Notes: a model not told the origin generated them from the letters alone. Shown: positions 8,202 to 17,065, numbered from the stretch's first letter. The stretch: 32,396 nucleotides of DNA from Rhizobiaceae bacterium (GCA_017644105.1 JAEPMD010000037.1:1-32396), one strand, 5' to 3'. Numbers and translations are program-made.

Positions 8202-9073
8202 GATGCGGCTGCCTCTTGATTTTGTGGGGTAGCTTGCGCGCCAACATGGCCCGCAGCACGTCTGCTTTCGCAATAATCTGTGTCAGAGCAGACAAACATG
8301 CGTCCACCGTCATCATCGATGATGACCTCATCGAGATATGTGTGATCAGCACCACATAATGCACAGCAACCATCTGCCTTCATAGCTTCAAACGGATAGT
8401 CCTCGAAATCAAGGCTGACTGCTTTCGTATAAGGTGGTACGGCATAAATACGTTGCTCGCGCCCTGCCCCAAATAATTGGATCGCTGACATTTCCATTTT
8501 CGGATTATCAAATTTAGGGATTGGTGATGGATCCATCACATAACGCCCTTCAATCTTTAGCGGATAAGAATAAGACGTCGCGATCTGTCCATGCTGCGAT
8601 ATGTCCTCATAAAGCTTCACATACATGAGGCCATATTCTTCCAAAGCATGCATTTTGCGGGTTTCTGTTTCGCGCGGCTCTAAGAAACGTAGCGGCTCAG
8701 GAATTGGCACCTGATAGACCAAGATCTGATCTTCAGTAAGATCTTCTTCTGGGATACGGTGACGTGTTTGAATAAGCGTTGCTTCAGACGTTGCGGCAGT
8801 GGTTTCAACATTTGCCGTTTTTTCAAAAAACTTGCGGATTGAGACGGCATTGTTCGTATCATCAGCACCTTGATCGATGACTTTGAGCACATCTTCAGGC
8901 ATCAAACATGCCGCAGACACCTGCACACCGCCTGTGCCCCAGCCATAAGGCATCGGCATTTCACGGCTGGCAAAGGGCACCTGATAACCAGGTATCGCCA
9001 AGCCTTTTAAGATCGCACGACGGATCATGCGTTTTGTTTGTTCATCCAAATAGGCAAAATTATATTCGCTCAT
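8198..9073 (-). CDS. phnJ: Alpha-D-ribose 1-methylphosphonate 5-phosphate C-P lyase PhnJ
   Basis: The 291-residue radical SAM enzyme that breaks the carbon-phosphorus bond. Its four key cysteines are Cys237, Cys240, Cys262 and Cys268 (CxxC, 21 residues, C, 5 residues, C). That is exactly the spacing of Cys241, 244, 266 and 272 in the E. coli enzyme, so both the iron-sulfur cluster ligands and the catalytic cysteine are present. The N-terminal segment YGWGTGGVQ is also characteristic. It overlaps phnI by 4 bases upstream and phnK by 4 bases downstream (both ATGA). The full ligand set supports a working enzyme. Confidence 0.97.
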   Translation of the reverse strand: MSEYNFAYLDEQTKRMIRRAILKGLAIPGYQVPFASREMPMPYGWGTGGVQVSAACLMPEDVLKVIDQGADDTNNAVSIRKFFEKTANVETTAATSEATLIQTRHRIPEEDLTEDQILVYQVPIPEPLRFLEPRETETRKMHALEEYGLMYVKLYEDISQHGQIATSYSYPLKIEGRYVMDPSPIPKFDNPKMEMSAIQLFGAGREQRIYAVPPYTKAVSLDFEDYPFEAMKADGCCALCGADHTYLDEVIIDDDGGRMFVCSDTDYCESRRAAGHVGAQATPQNQEAAAS

Positions 9074-10215
9074 TCTGCTGCCTCCAAAGGCTGATTATCT
9101 TCTGACTTGGCCGCTTCTTGATGCGCCAAGGCCTCTTTGCGAATTTTTCGGATCAGTTCGAGTTCTGATTGGAAATCAACGTAATGCGGGAGTTTGATAT
9201 GCTCTAAGAAGCCCGTCGCTTGAATGTTGTCACAATGGTAAAGGACAAATTCTTCGTCTTGCGCGGGTGCACCGACAAAATCTTCACCGAGCTCTTTCCA
9301 GCGCATGGCGCGATCAACCAAAGCCATGGAAATTGCTTTGCGTTCCGATTGACCAAAAACCAAACCGTAACCGCGCGTGAATTGCGGCGGCTCTTTTTTC
9401 GAACCCTTAAACTGGTTGACCGTCTCACATTCTGTAACTTGAATTTCGCCAATATCGATTGAGAAACCGAGCTCTGGTATATCCATTTCTACATCGCAAT
9501 AGCCGATGCGCAATTCACCTACAAAAGCGTGGTTGCGGGCATATCCGCGCTGTGTGGAATACGCCAAACCAAGGACAAAGCCTTCATCGCCTCTGGTTAG
9601 CGCTTGCAAACGCAACGCCCGAGAGGCTGGTAGTTCAAGCGGCTCGCGGGTTAGATCATCCGGCGTAGTATCGCTTTCCACCTCGGCTTGAATAAGGCCA
9701 TCTTTGTTGAGAAACTCCGTGATATGCGGGATCTCTTTCGACTGTTCATGGACTTCATGATGAACTTTAAGTGTATCATATTCGTCATCCGATAATTGAT
9801 CATCACCTTCTGCTGCGAGTTTGAAATCGAGCAGACGATGGGTGTAGTCAAATGTTGGTCCTAAAATTTGTCCGCCAGGCGCATCTTTAAAGGTCGCAGA
9901 AATCCGGCGAATACAGCTCATTTTGCCAGTATCAATCGGATTCGAATATCCAAATCTAGGCAATGTTGTGCGGTAGGCACGCATCAAGAATATAGCCTCA
10001 ATTAAATCACCGCGAGATTGTTTGATCGCCAGAGCTGCCAACTCTTGATCATAAAGCGAGCCTTCGGCCATCACACGCGCGACTGTTAGCGATAATTGCT
10101 CAATGATTTGATTGAGCGACATAGCGGGCAATCTACGATCTCCGCGACGTTCTTCAGATAACCACTCGTGCGCGGCGTCAATAGCGCGTTCTCCACCTTT
10201 TACAGCTACATACAT
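9070..10215 (-). CDS. phnI: C-P lyase core subunit PhnI
   Basis: A 381-residue protein matching PhnI in length, start (MYVAVKGGERAI) and operon position. PhnI, with PhnG, PhnH and PhnL, forms ribose 1-alkylphosphonate 5-triphosphate from ATP and phosphonate by displacing adenine. Recognisable conserved stretches include MAEGSLYDQELAALA and FVLYHCDNIQATGF. The start codon overlaps the phnH stop by one base. The C-terminal tail is short, acidic and alanine-rich. Confidence 0.95.
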   Translation of the reverse strand: MYVAVKGGERAIDAAHEWLSEERRGDRRLPAMSLNQIIEQLSLTVARVMAEGSLYDQELAALAIKQSRGDLIEAIFLMRAYRTTLPRFGYSNPIDTGKMSCIRRISATFKDAPGGQILGPTFDYTHRLLDFKLAAEGDDQLSDDEYDTLKVHHEVHEQSKEIPHITEFLNKDGLIQAEVESDTTPDDLTREPLELPASRALRLQALTRGDEGFVLGLAYSTQRGYARNHAFVGELRIGYCDVEMDIPELGFSIDIGEIQVTECETVNQFKGSKKEPPQFTRGYGLVFGQSERKAISMALVDRAMRWKELGEDFVGAPAQDEEFVLYHCDNIQATGFLEHIKLPHYVDFQSELELIRKIRKEALAHQEAAKSEDNQPLEAAE

Positions 10216-10799
10216 TATACATTCTCCGCGCTGAGTTTGACTTTTGTTGTTCGCGGTAAAGCCGCAATTTTCTCACCAGACGTGAAGTAAAAATCGAGAC
10301 CGAGCGGGAACAACATGGCGTTCTTTTGAAATGCAGTGACATCGGGAAGCGAAAGCTGATGCGTATCTTTAATTCCGGGGCCTGATAGCTCAGTACTTGA
10401 AGCTGTGAGCTCATCCATCTCCACTATTAAAGTCGCAGAACGATCGGGATATTCAGGCGTCCCAATTGGAAAATCATGCAACGGCTGTAAATCCTCCCAC
10501 ACACCAAGTGCAAACATGCAGTTTTCAGCGTCTGAAAAAGGTGAATTACAATGGAAGGTAATCCATTGTTTGATCGCCGGATTATCGAATTTCCGTGCAA
10601 GATAAATCGGTGTTTGCGCATCACATAAGGTTAGAAGCAATGAACCAGCTGCGGTTGACAATGGCGCCGGTGGAACAGCAATTGAAAGCTCTTCGATTGT
10701 GCCTGGTTTTGCCATGACATTCATAATCTTGCGGAAGCTTTGTGCGGCTTCAACTGGCGCATCGGTGAAACCACCTTCTAATGAACTGGTTGATGTCAT
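10215..10799 (-). CDS. phnH: C-P lyase core subunit PhnH
   Basis: A 194-residue protein corresponding to PhnH. It is a structural component of the PhnGHIJ core, related to PLP-dependent transferases in fold but without cofactor. The N-terminus has the usual GGFTDAPVEAAQSFR and then MNVMAKPGTIEEL. It has one-base overlaps with phnG upstream and phnI downstream, so its stoichiometric synthesis with the other core subunits is built into the layout. Confidence 0.94.
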   Translation of the reverse strand: MTSTSSLEGGFTDAPVEAAQSFRKIMNVMAKPGTIEELSIAVPPAPLSTAAGSLLLTLCDAQTPIYLARKFDNPAIKQWITFHCNSPFSDAENCMFALGVWEDLQPLHDFPIGTPEYPDRSATLIVEMDELTASSTELSGPGIKDTHQLSLPDVTAFQKNAMLFPLGLDFYFTSGEKIAALPRTTKVKLSAENV

Positions 10800-11254
10800 T
10801 AGTCTTCTCCTCTCACCAATGTGAAGAAATCGACCTTGGTTTTGGCCGCTTTTTGTTCGCGATTTGCTTTGACGGCCGCGAGAGCGTTTTCGATAGGTGC
10901 GATGATATTGGCAGCAAAAATTTCCGCCTTATCGCCCTGCAAATAGGCATCGATAATGGCAGCTTTCTCAGCCTTATCTTTGTCACGGCCTTGCACATAA
11001 GCGTGGCCCACATCGCCGTTCTCGAGTTTGAGCGAACAACGTGTGACGGTCATCTCGCCAAAGTTAAAGGGTGCACCCGTTGCCCCTGCTCTCGCCTGAA
11101 TCATAACGCCGCCAATTTCTGGCTTGCGTAACCAGGTAAATTCTGCGGTTAAACCATGACGCTCCATCACATCTGAAAATGTGTTTGATACGAGCTCAGA
11201 TGGTGCTTTTGCCAACAGGCTCATCCACTTTTTTCTCTCGGGCAATGATTTCAT
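10799..11254 (-). CDS. phnG: C-P lyase core subunit PhnG
   Basis: A 151-residue subunit and first gene of the phnGHIJKLN operon. It has the characteristic FTWLRKPEIGGVMIQARAG and FNFGEMTVTRC stretches. The start at 11254 is preceded by AGGA about 9 bases upstream. The upstream 99 bases carry a PHO-box-like site and a tandem 8-mer array suited to PhnF binding, so it is likely induced by phosphate starvation and derepressed by phosphonates. Confidence 0.94.
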   Translation of the reverse strand: MKSLPERKKWMSLLAKAPSELVSNTFSDVMERHGLTAEFTWLRKPEIGGVMIQARAGATGAPFNFGEMTVTRCSLKLENGDVGHAYVQGRDKDKAEKAAIIDAYLQGDKAEIFAANIIAPIENALAAVKANREQKAAKTKVDFFTLVRGED

Positions 11255-11301
11255 CTAGACAAATTCCTAAATTATCTACATAACTATACAACTAGACAAA
11301 T
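11255..11301. promoter_or_regulatory. Repeat array between phnG and phnF, candidate PhnF operator
   Basis: Three 8-mers stand head to tail: CTACATAA (11276-11283), CTATACAA (11284-11291) and CTAGACAA (11292-11299). An exact copy of the last, extended to CTAGACAAAT, recurs at 11255-11264, directly beside the phnG start codon. GntR-type PhnF proteins are known to bind sites with a TATAGAC-like core. The position between the divergent repressor gene and the operon fits an operator. Confidence 0.5.
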
Positions 11302-11337
11302 ATTGCACGATTTGTGTGTAAGTTCCATGCTATTTTT

Positions 11338-11355
11338 GTGAAAGTTCTGTGACAT
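11338..11355 (-). promoter_or_regulatory. PHO-box-like site for the phnG operon, overlapping the phnF start
   Basis: Read on the minus strand it is ATGTCAC, AGAA, CTTTCAC: two 7-base repeats 11 bases apart, against the PhoB consensus CTGTCAT-N4-CTGTCAT. It faces phnG, 84 bases from its start codon. Its first two bases fall inside the phnF ATG, so PhoB binding could affect phnF expression as well. Confidence 0.55.
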
Positions 11356-12103
11356 GACTGAAAAAAGCCGTAAGGGTCGGAAAACAAAGCCAGTTTGGCG
11401 GACGATTGCCGAGATTATTCAAAGCGATATCTCTGATGGCATCTATAAACCGAGTGAAAAACTGCCAACAGAAGCAGAATTTGTTGAACGCTTTAAAGTG
11501 AATCGCCACACGGTTCGTCATGCATTATCTAGTCTCAGCGAAGATGGCATTGTCTTTTCCAAACAGGGATCTGGTGTATTTGTTTCGGCCAATCCTGCAA
11601 AATACGAAATTGGTAAGCGTGTCCGATTCCACCAGTCGATTGATGGAGAAGGACATAAGGCCAAGAAACAAACACTTCATTTTGAAACGCGAGCCGCGAC
11701 AAAGGAAGAGGCAAAAGCGCTGAAGATCAAGACAGGAAGCCTTGTTCACATTCACGAGGCGATTGCCTTCATCAATGACCAACCAGCGGCGCATTCTATC
11801 TCAGCCTACCCCGCCACACGATTACCGAACCTTTTGAACAAACTTGTCGAGACAAATTCTGTCACAATAGCTTTGAAATCATGTGGTATTAAAGATTACT
11901 ACCGTTTGGAAACGCGATTAACGGCTGTCTTGTGTAACGCAACAACTGCATTGCATTTAGAGCTCAAACCCGGCGCACCTTTGTTGCGTTCACTAGCGCT
12001 GAATTGCGATACCGACAGTAATATCATAGAATATGGACGCACTTGGTTTTCGGGCAATAATATTGAACTTGTGATCAAAAACACCGACAATAAAATGTCA
12101 TAA
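11354..12103 (+). CDS. phnF: GntR/HutC-family phosphonate operon repressor PhnF
   Basis: A 249-residue regulator. The N-terminal winged helix (about 14-80) shows PSEKLPTEAEFVERFKVNRH and SEDGIVFSKQGSGVF. The C-terminal UTRA effector domain follows (about 95-240). PhnF proteins repress phn operons. It is divergent from phnG with 99 bases between them, holding the repeat array and PHO-box-like site. No strong Shine-Dalgarno is visible before its ATG. Confidence 0.93.
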   Translation: MTEKSRKGRKTKPVWRTIAEIIQSDISDGIYKPSEKLPTEAEFVERFKVNRHTVRHALSSLSEDGIVFSKQGSGVFVSANPAKYEIGKRVRFHQSIDGEGHKAKKQTLHFETRAATKEEAKALKIKTGSLVHIHEAIAFINDQPAAHSISAYPATRLPNLLNKLVETNSVTIALKSCGIKDYYRLETRLTAVLCNATTALHLELKPGAPLLRSLALNCDTDSNIIEYGRTWFSGNNIELVIKNTDNKMS

Positions 12104-12195
12104 ATACTTCGTCAATACATCACAAAACTGATATTGTACTGTTAATATTCGCATTTAAAATTTGCCTGTAACGAAACACTCCCAAGGTAATTTTT

Positions 12196-13422
12196 ATGAA
12201 AAAACTTACAATGACCGCCGCAGCATTCGCCTGCCTTTTACCAATTCTTCCGGCCCACGCAGCTGATGTAGAATTGGGCCCTCGCCCCTATTATTTAATT
12301 GATCAAATGCAGCCAAGCGCGCTCAAAGACAAGCTGCTTGCATGTGCTGCGATGGACTTTAAGAAATCAGATTTTTCCATTGGCCACCGCGGTGCTCCGA
12401 TGCAATTCCCTGAGCATACGAAAGAATCATATGCAGCAGCCGCTCGTATGGGTGCCGGCATTATGGAATGCGATGTGACCTTTACCAAAGACAAGGAGCT
12501 TGTTTGCCGCCATGCGCAAAACGATCTTCATACAACAACCAACATTCTCGCATCAGATTTGGCGCCAAAATGTACAAAGGGCTTCACACCTGCATCCGGC
12601 GATGAAAAAGCATCAGCAGAATGCCGTGCATCTGACATAACGCTGGCTGAATTTCGCACTTTGCGCGGAAAAATGGATGCCGCCGATCGATCAGCCACAG
12701 ATGTTGCCGGTTACTTAGGTGGCACAGCTGGATGGCGCACGGATCTTTATGCCGGTGAAACCGGCACATTGATGACCCATGCGGAATCGATTGAAATGTT
12801 TAAATCTCTTGGCCTTAAATTCACACCTGAACTCAAATCACCTTCTGTTGAAATGCCATATGAAGGTTTCTCGCAAGCCGATTACGCACAGAAAATGATT
12901 GACGAATATAAAGCCGCCGGCGTTCCAGCCTCAGATGTTTTCGTTCAATCATTTAACCTTGATGATGTGCTTTACTGGATTGAAAATGAGCCTGAATTTG
13001 GCAAGCAAGCGGTTTATCTTGACGCCAGCTATAATCGCAAAGATTTCAATCACAACGATGCCAACACGTTCAAACCTTCCATGGAGGAACTTGCAGGTAA
13101 AGGCGTGAGATATATTGCGCCACCGATGTGGATGCTGCTCACAACAAAAGACGGCAATATCGTACCATCAGAATATGCGATCAAAGCGAAAGACGCTGAT
13201 CTTAATCTCATCACCTGGACGCTCGAACGCTCCGGTCCTTTGCAATCTGGCGGTGGTTGGTATTACCAATCTATCAAAGACGTGACGACATCAGATGGCG
13301 TGATGTTTGAAATGTTAGACGTGCTTGCACAAGATGTCGGTATTGAAGGTATTTTCTCAGATTGGCCAGCGACTGTAACTTATTACGCAAACTGCATGGG
13401 CATGGATAAAAAGCTCAACTAG
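12196..13422 (+). CDS. Periplasmic glycerophosphodiester phosphodiesterase
   Basis: A 408-residue secreted enzyme with a clear signal peptide (cut predicted after AHA at 20-22). The GDPD catalytic set is visible: His64-Arg65 in IGHRGAP, Glu91 and Asp93 in MECDVTF, His106 in CRHAQND and a later FTPELKSP glutamate. The family cleaves glycerophosphodiesters to glycerol 3-phosphate and an alcohol. It lies 92 bases after phnF, with AAGG as ribosome binding site, and before a double terminator. In a phosphonate locus it may scavenge phosphate from lipid head groups, or split glycerol esters of phosphonates; both are inferences. The length is above that of cytoplasmic UgpQ (about 250) and nearer to periplasmic GlpQ types. 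Confidence 0.9.
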   Translation: MKKLTMTAAAFACLLPILPAHAADVELGPRPYYLIDQMQPSALKDKLLACAAMDFKKSDFSIGHRGAPMQFPEHTKESYAAAARMGAGIMECDVTFTKDKELVCRHAQNDLHTTTNILASDLAPKCTKGFTPASGDEKASAECRASDITLAEFRTLRGKMDAADRSATDVAGYLGGTAGWRTDLYAGETGTLMTHAESIEMFKSLGLKFTPELKSPSVEMPYEGFSQADYAQKMIDEYKAAGVPASDVFVQSFNLDDVLYWIENEPEFGKQAVYLDASYNRKDFNHNDANTFKPSMEELAGKGVRYIAPPMWMLLTTKDGNIVPSEYAIKAKDADLNLITWTLERSGPLQSGGGWYYQSIKDVTTSDGVMFEMLDVLAQDVGIEGIFSDWPATVTYYANCMGMDKKLN

Positions 13423-13431
13423 CAAACAAAT

Positions 13432-13456
13432 AGGCCACCAAAACATTTGGTGGCCT
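13432..13456 (+). terminator. Strong hairpin after the GDPD gene
   Basis: An 11-base perfect stem, AGGCCACCAAA (13432-13442) and its complement (13446-13456), with a 3-base loop. It is followed by a weak T-rich stretch on both strands, so it may serve both the GDPD gene and the convergent transferase gene. Confidence 0.65.
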
Positions 13457-13468
13457 CTATTGCTTATC

Positions 13469-13500
13469 AAAGCGCGTTTTCATTCGAACTCGCTTTTTTT
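13469..13500 (+). terminator. Second intrinsic terminator after the GDPD gene
   Basis: AAAGCG, a one-base mismatch and GTT pair with AAC and CGCTTT around an 8-base loop. The sequence then runs into a T-tract (13494-13500) on the plus strand. It backs up the stronger hairpin just upstream. Confidence 0.5.
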
Positions 13501-13507
13501 GTTTGAA

Positions 13508-14125
13508 TTATTGATCTTCGTATTTCTCTAAAAAGGCTTCAATGGGAAGCGATCTAAAGTCTGGCAATGCAGTGTGCAAAGCTTCATGGCTCCAATCCCA
13601 CCACGCCAATGCGGTCAACCGTTCCGCAATGTCATCGTTAAATCGCATACGAATTGGCACCGCAGGTACGCCAGCAACGATCATAAATGGCGCGACATCT
13701 TTCGTCACCACGCTGCCCGCTGCGACAACAGAACCATGCCCGATATTTAACTCCGGCTTGATGATAGCTTGCGCACCAATCCATGTGTCATGACCGATCA
13801 TCGTCCGGCGCGAGGCGCGCTTTTCAAAAAACTCTACCCAGCGCTCTACACCATCCCAATAATCATTGGTGCGATAAAGCATATGATGCATACTCGCCAA
13901 ATCCATCGGATGATCGGTCGGTCCAATTCGCGAAAATGCTGCGATATTGGAAAACTTGCCGACCGTGGTATTGGCAATGTCGGCATAACGATCTGTGTAG
14001 GAGTAATCGCCCATTTCGCTATTTAGTATTCTGGTGCCTCGACCAAGCTCAGTGTAGCGACCAAATGTTGTGTTACTCACATCACAATCAGGATGCAAAA
14101 ACACTTCTTCTGATAATCTTGGCAT
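13508..14125 (-). CDS. Hexapeptide-repeat acyltransferase of the phosphonate-linked family
   Basis: A 205-residue left-handed beta-helix transferase. The hexapeptide repeats are easy to see: DTWIGAQAIIKPELNIGHGS, then VVAAGSVVTKDVAPF, VAGVPA. It closely resembles the xenobiotic-type acetyltransferases found in phn operons. The start is the ATG at 14125, one base past the SDR stop, with AGAGA upstream. A GTG at 14146 would add seven residues and overlap the SDR gene. It is the last gene of the phnCDEE operon. By analogy with PhnO, it may acetylate aminoalkylphosphonates, but the acceptor is unproven. Confidence 0.87.
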   Translation of the reverse strand: MPRLSEEVFLHPDCDVSNTTFGRYTELGRGTRILNSEMGDYSYTDRYADIANTTVGKFSNIAAFSRIGPTDHPMDLASMHHMLYRTNDYWDGVERWVEFFEKRASRRTMIGHDTWIGAQAIIKPELNIGHGSVVAAGSVVTKDVAPFMIVAGVPAVPIRMRFNDDIAERLTALAWWDWSHEALHTALPDFRSLPIEAFLEKYEDQ

Positions 14126-14126
14126 A

Positions 14127-14804
14127 TTAATAGTCTCTTTCTTCACCGGTCCATCGGATAAACTTGCCAGACTTGGACATGGTCAAATCCCTGGCAATCT
14201 TCCAAATACCTTTTGCGACATCTGTTGGATCATTATCCGCGTCTTCTCCGCCCATATCAGTGCGCACCCAACCAGGATCGACAACGCAAACTGGGATTTC
14301 ATGCTGCGCCAGATCAGTCGCCAAGCCCTGCATGATCTTGTTCAGCGCAACTTTCGATGCCCGATAGGAAATATGATCGGATTTCGCATATCCCATCCAG
14401 GACATTTGGCTTGAGATCGACAAAATCGCTGGGTGATCGGATGCTTTGAGCTTGGGCAGAACCAATTGCGCCATCTGTAAGGGCGCAAATGTATTGATCT
14501 CAAACACATCAGAAAACGTTTCTAGCGTAGCGGTAGCTGTATCGCTGTCATCAGGACCAATGATACCCGCATTGTTGATGAGCGTATCCAACTCGCCAAT
14601 CTGGATGAGCTTTTCAGCTGCATTTTCACGATCGCGAATATCAAATAGGAGCGGTGTGAAATCATCACCAAATTCGCGCTGTAGCCTATCAGCGTCATCT
14701 TGCATGCGCACACTTCCATAAACATGCGCGCCGTCTGACAAAGCTGTTTTGCAAAGCTGGTAACCGATGCCCCTCGCTGCGCCTGTAATAAGAACCTTGC
14801 GCAT
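14127..14804 (-). CDS. Short-chain dehydrogenase/reductase in the phnCDEE operon
   Basis: A 225-residue classical SDR. The nucleotide-binding motif TGAARGIG is at 7-14, NNAG at 77-80, a serine cluster at 131-135, and the catalytic YRASK with Tyr147 and Lys151. It starts 2 bases after phnE2 ends, so it is co-transcribed with the phosphonate importer. SDRs are not core C-P lyase genes. It may oxidise or reduce a hydroxy- or oxo-alkylphosphonate, or the organic part after cleavage. The substrate cannot be read from the sequence. Confidence 0.88.
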   Translation of the reverse strand: MRKVLITGAARGIGYQLCKTALSDGAHVYGSVRMQDDADRLQREFGDDFTPLLFDIRDRENAAEKLIQIGELDTLINNAGIIGPDDSDTATATLETFSDVFEINTFAPLQMAQLVLPKLKASDHPAILSISSQMSWMGYAKSDHISYRASKVALNKIMQGLATDLAQHEIPVCVVDPGWVRTDMGGEDADNDPTDVAKGIWKIARDLTMSKSGKFIRWTGEERDY

Positions 14805-14806
14805 CC

Positions 14807-16147
14807 TTAGCTTTTGCCACCGATCAGTTTCTTACGAAGCCAGCCAGAAAGCGTATCCATCATCATCACCATTAAGATAATGAGAATGATGTAGTAGCTC
14901 ACCTCTTCCCAATCCTTGCCTGTGATAATGGCTTGCGTAAGATGCAATCCGATACCGCCGCCGACAATCGCGCCAATCACCGTTGCGCTTCGTGTATTGG
15001 ATTCCAGATAATAAAGAATCTGGCTCAGGAAGATCGGGATCAATTGCGGGATAACACCGAAACGATAGCGTTGGATAGGCTTTGCACCCGTCGAACGAAT
15101 GCCTTCAATTTGCTTCTGGTCAACATTTTCAAGCGCTTCAGAGAACATCTTGCCAAAGGTACCTGTATCCGTGAGCAGGATCGCCAATGCTCCAGTCAAA
15201 GGTCCAGGACCGAAGGCGCGGGACAACACAATTGTCCAGATGAGGCCATCAACACCGCGCAAGAAATCGAATACGCGACGCATGGAAAAGCGAGCCACCC
15301 AAACCGGTGAGAAATTGCGCGCTGATATGAAAGCAAGTGGCAGAGCGATGAGTGCTGCACCAACCGTACCTAAAAACGCCATCAAGATGGTTTCAAACAA
15401 CGCCCAAGCAATTTCCAAATGTCGCCACATGGGATTATACCAAAAGTCGTTCCACATCGCGCTGAAATTGCTCACAGCTGGATTCAACCGTTCAGATGAG
15501 AATGCGGAACCCATAACTTCAGTAAAACTCATGCCGTAGAATGGGCTATCGAGTGTGAAAAAGAACATCTCCCAGCCATAGAAATAGCGAAACACATCGG
15601 TTTTGGACTTCGTCACGCCAATACGGCCAGCATCGGTTTTAATATTCACGCGTGTTTTAGAAGCACTGATAAAATCCGGGACGTCGTCGGTTGGTAATTT
15701 AAGCGCAATGCCAGAATTCTTTGGCTCAACTTCTACAAGTCCGTAACCCGGGATATCATAAAAAACCGTCTTGCCGACAAATTCGACAATGTGACCTGGC
15801 GCTAACGTAACAGAGGCATTATCGCCATCAATCTTGACCCAATTCGGCGTTTCGCCTTGCGGATAACGGCCCTTTTTCTCGCCTTCAATGGCGATGGTGA
15901 AGTCACCTGCCCCGCGATTAGATTTTGTGACATGGGTTTTATAGGAATATGTATCGGATAAAAGCGTTGTGGCTTTATCTAACTTAGCGCGTTCGGTGAT
16001 ACCGGCGAAATCAAATGATATCGCAATATAGATGAAATAGAGCAGAATGAGCGATGGCACACCAAAAGCAACCAGTTTCATTCGCAAGAAGTTTTGACTA
16101 ACCTGTGCTCTGAGATCAGACTTATTTTCAGCGACGATCGTGTTCAT
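14807..16147 (-). CDS. phnE: Phosphonate ABC transporter permease PhnE2, long form
   Basis: A 446-residue inner-membrane permease. One membrane segment (about 27-49) is followed by a soluble, probably periplasmic domain of nearly 200 residues. The standard PhnE permease domain then begins near residue 250, with the coupling-loop region EALENVDQKQIEGIRSTGA. The enlarged N-terminal domain makes it about 160 residues longer than its partner phnE1. The start overlaps phnE1 by 4 bases (ATGA). It forms the channel with phnE1, driven by PhnC. Confidence 0.92.
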   Translation of the reverse strand: MNTIVAENKSDLRAQVSQNFLRMKLVAFGVPSLILLYFIYIAISFDFAGITERAKLDKATTLLSDTYSYKTHVTKSNRGAGDFTIAIEGEKKGRYPQGETPNWVKIDGDNASVTLAPGHIVEFVGKTVFYDIPGYGLVEVEPKNSGIALKLPTDDVPDFISASKTRVNIKTDAGRIGVTKSKTDVFRYFYGWEMFFFTLDSPFYGMSFTEVMGSAFSSERLNPAVSNFSAMWNDFWYNPMWRHLEIAWALFETILMAFLGTVGAALIALPLAFISARNFSPVWVARFSMRRVFDFLRGVDGLIWTIVLSRAFGPGPLTGALAILLTDTGTFGKMFSEALENVDQKQIEGIRSTGAKPIQRYRFGVIPQLIPIFLSQILYYLESNTRSATVIGAIVGGGIGLHLTQAIITGKDWEEVSYYIILIILMVMMMDTLSGWLRKKLIGGKS

Positions 16148-17010
16148 CGGCTTTCTCCGATCAATTTATTTCTGGCATAACTGGACAACTGATCCACAAG
16201 GACGATGGTTAGAAACAGCAGAATGAAGATCACCGCCGCTTCATCATATTTACCCTTGCCCCAGCTCATGGCGTTTTTCAGCTCATAGCCAATGCCGCCA
16301 GAGCCAACAAAACCAAGAATGGCGGATGCGCGGATGTTGATCTCAAAACGCAACAATGCGTAGCTGAGATAATTTGGGATCACCTGCGGCAAGATACCAA
16401 GCCACATGCGCTGGAACCACGTCGCTCCGACAGATTCCAATCCTTCGACAGATTTAATATCGGCGTTCTCATTGACTTCTGAAAACAGTTTCCCTAGCGC
16501 GCCGATCGTATGCAGAGCAATCGCGATCATAGCTGGAACTGGGCCACCGCCCATGATGAAAATGAGCACGAGCGCAATGACAATCTCTGGCATGGCACGC
16601 AGCACATCCATCACACGACGAAATACTGGGATTAAACGCGGCCATTTCGCCAGACCGCGTGTTGCGAGCAGCGAGATGAACACACCGGCAATTGCGCCAA
16701 TCAATGTGGCGGCACCAGCGATGTTAATCGTCTCAAGCAAACTCGGTAGGAAATTTATAAAATGAGCAGGAAACTGCGCAAGTTTCTGACTGGCATCATC
16801 CAGCATTTCAGCTGGGAAATCAAAAATGTTGGGCAAGCCATCCCAAAAACCACCTGCATTTCGATCATTGGCTGTAATAAAGCCACCAATGAGAAGCGCG
16901 ACAAATACGATCAGGAAGATGGCGTTATATAAATGCTTGCGCTGTACCTGCGCGAGATAGCTCTCACGGAGATCGGGCGCCGCAGATTTTTCTATGGCTT
17001 GTGTCGACAT
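16144..17010 (-). CDS. phnE: Phosphonate ABC transporter permease PhnE1
   Basis: A 288-residue permease with the common PhnE length and about six membrane segments. The cytoplasmic coupling loop reads SEVNENADIKSVEGLESVGA, parallel to that in phnE2. The C-terminal part GFVGSGGIGYELKNAM is also family-typical. It follows phnD after a 73-base gap that contains a terminator-like hairpin, so its expression probably depends on read-through. Confidence 0.93.
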   Translation of the reverse strand: MSTQAIEKSAAPDLRESYLAQVQRKHLYNAIFLIVFVALLIGGFITANDRNAGGFWDGLPNIFDFPAEMLDDASQKLAQFPAHFINFLPSLLETINIAGAATLIGAIAGVFISLLATRGLAKWPRLIPVFRRVMDVLRAMPEIVIALVLIFIMGGGPVPAMIAIALHTIGALGKLFSEVNENADIKSVEGLESVGATWFQRMWLGILPQVIPNYLSYALLRFEINIRASAILGFVGSGGIGYELKNAMSWGKGKYDEAAVIFILLFLTIVLVDQLSSYARNKLIGESR

Positions 17011-17033
17011 TTTTGTTCTTTGAATATGAGATT

Positions 17034-17065
17034 AGAAAAAGACCACCCCAATATCGGGGTGGTCT
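17034..17065 (-). terminator. Terminator-like hairpin between phnD and phnE1
   Basis: On the minus strand a 10-base stem AGACCACCCC pairs with GGGGTGGTCT around a 6-base loop (17040-17065). It is followed by a T-run (17040-17036 read downward). It would end most transcripts after phnD while letting some through to phnE1, which sits in the same operon. Confidence 0.7.

Noticed and set aside
12095-12112. PHO-box-like site before the GDPD gene
   Set aside because: ATGTCAT is a good half-site, but the repeat 11 bases later matches only 3 of 7 positions.
14446-14721. Long antisense frames within the SDR and other real genes
   Set aside because: They are shadows of well-supported coding sequences, with no own ribosome sites or family matches.
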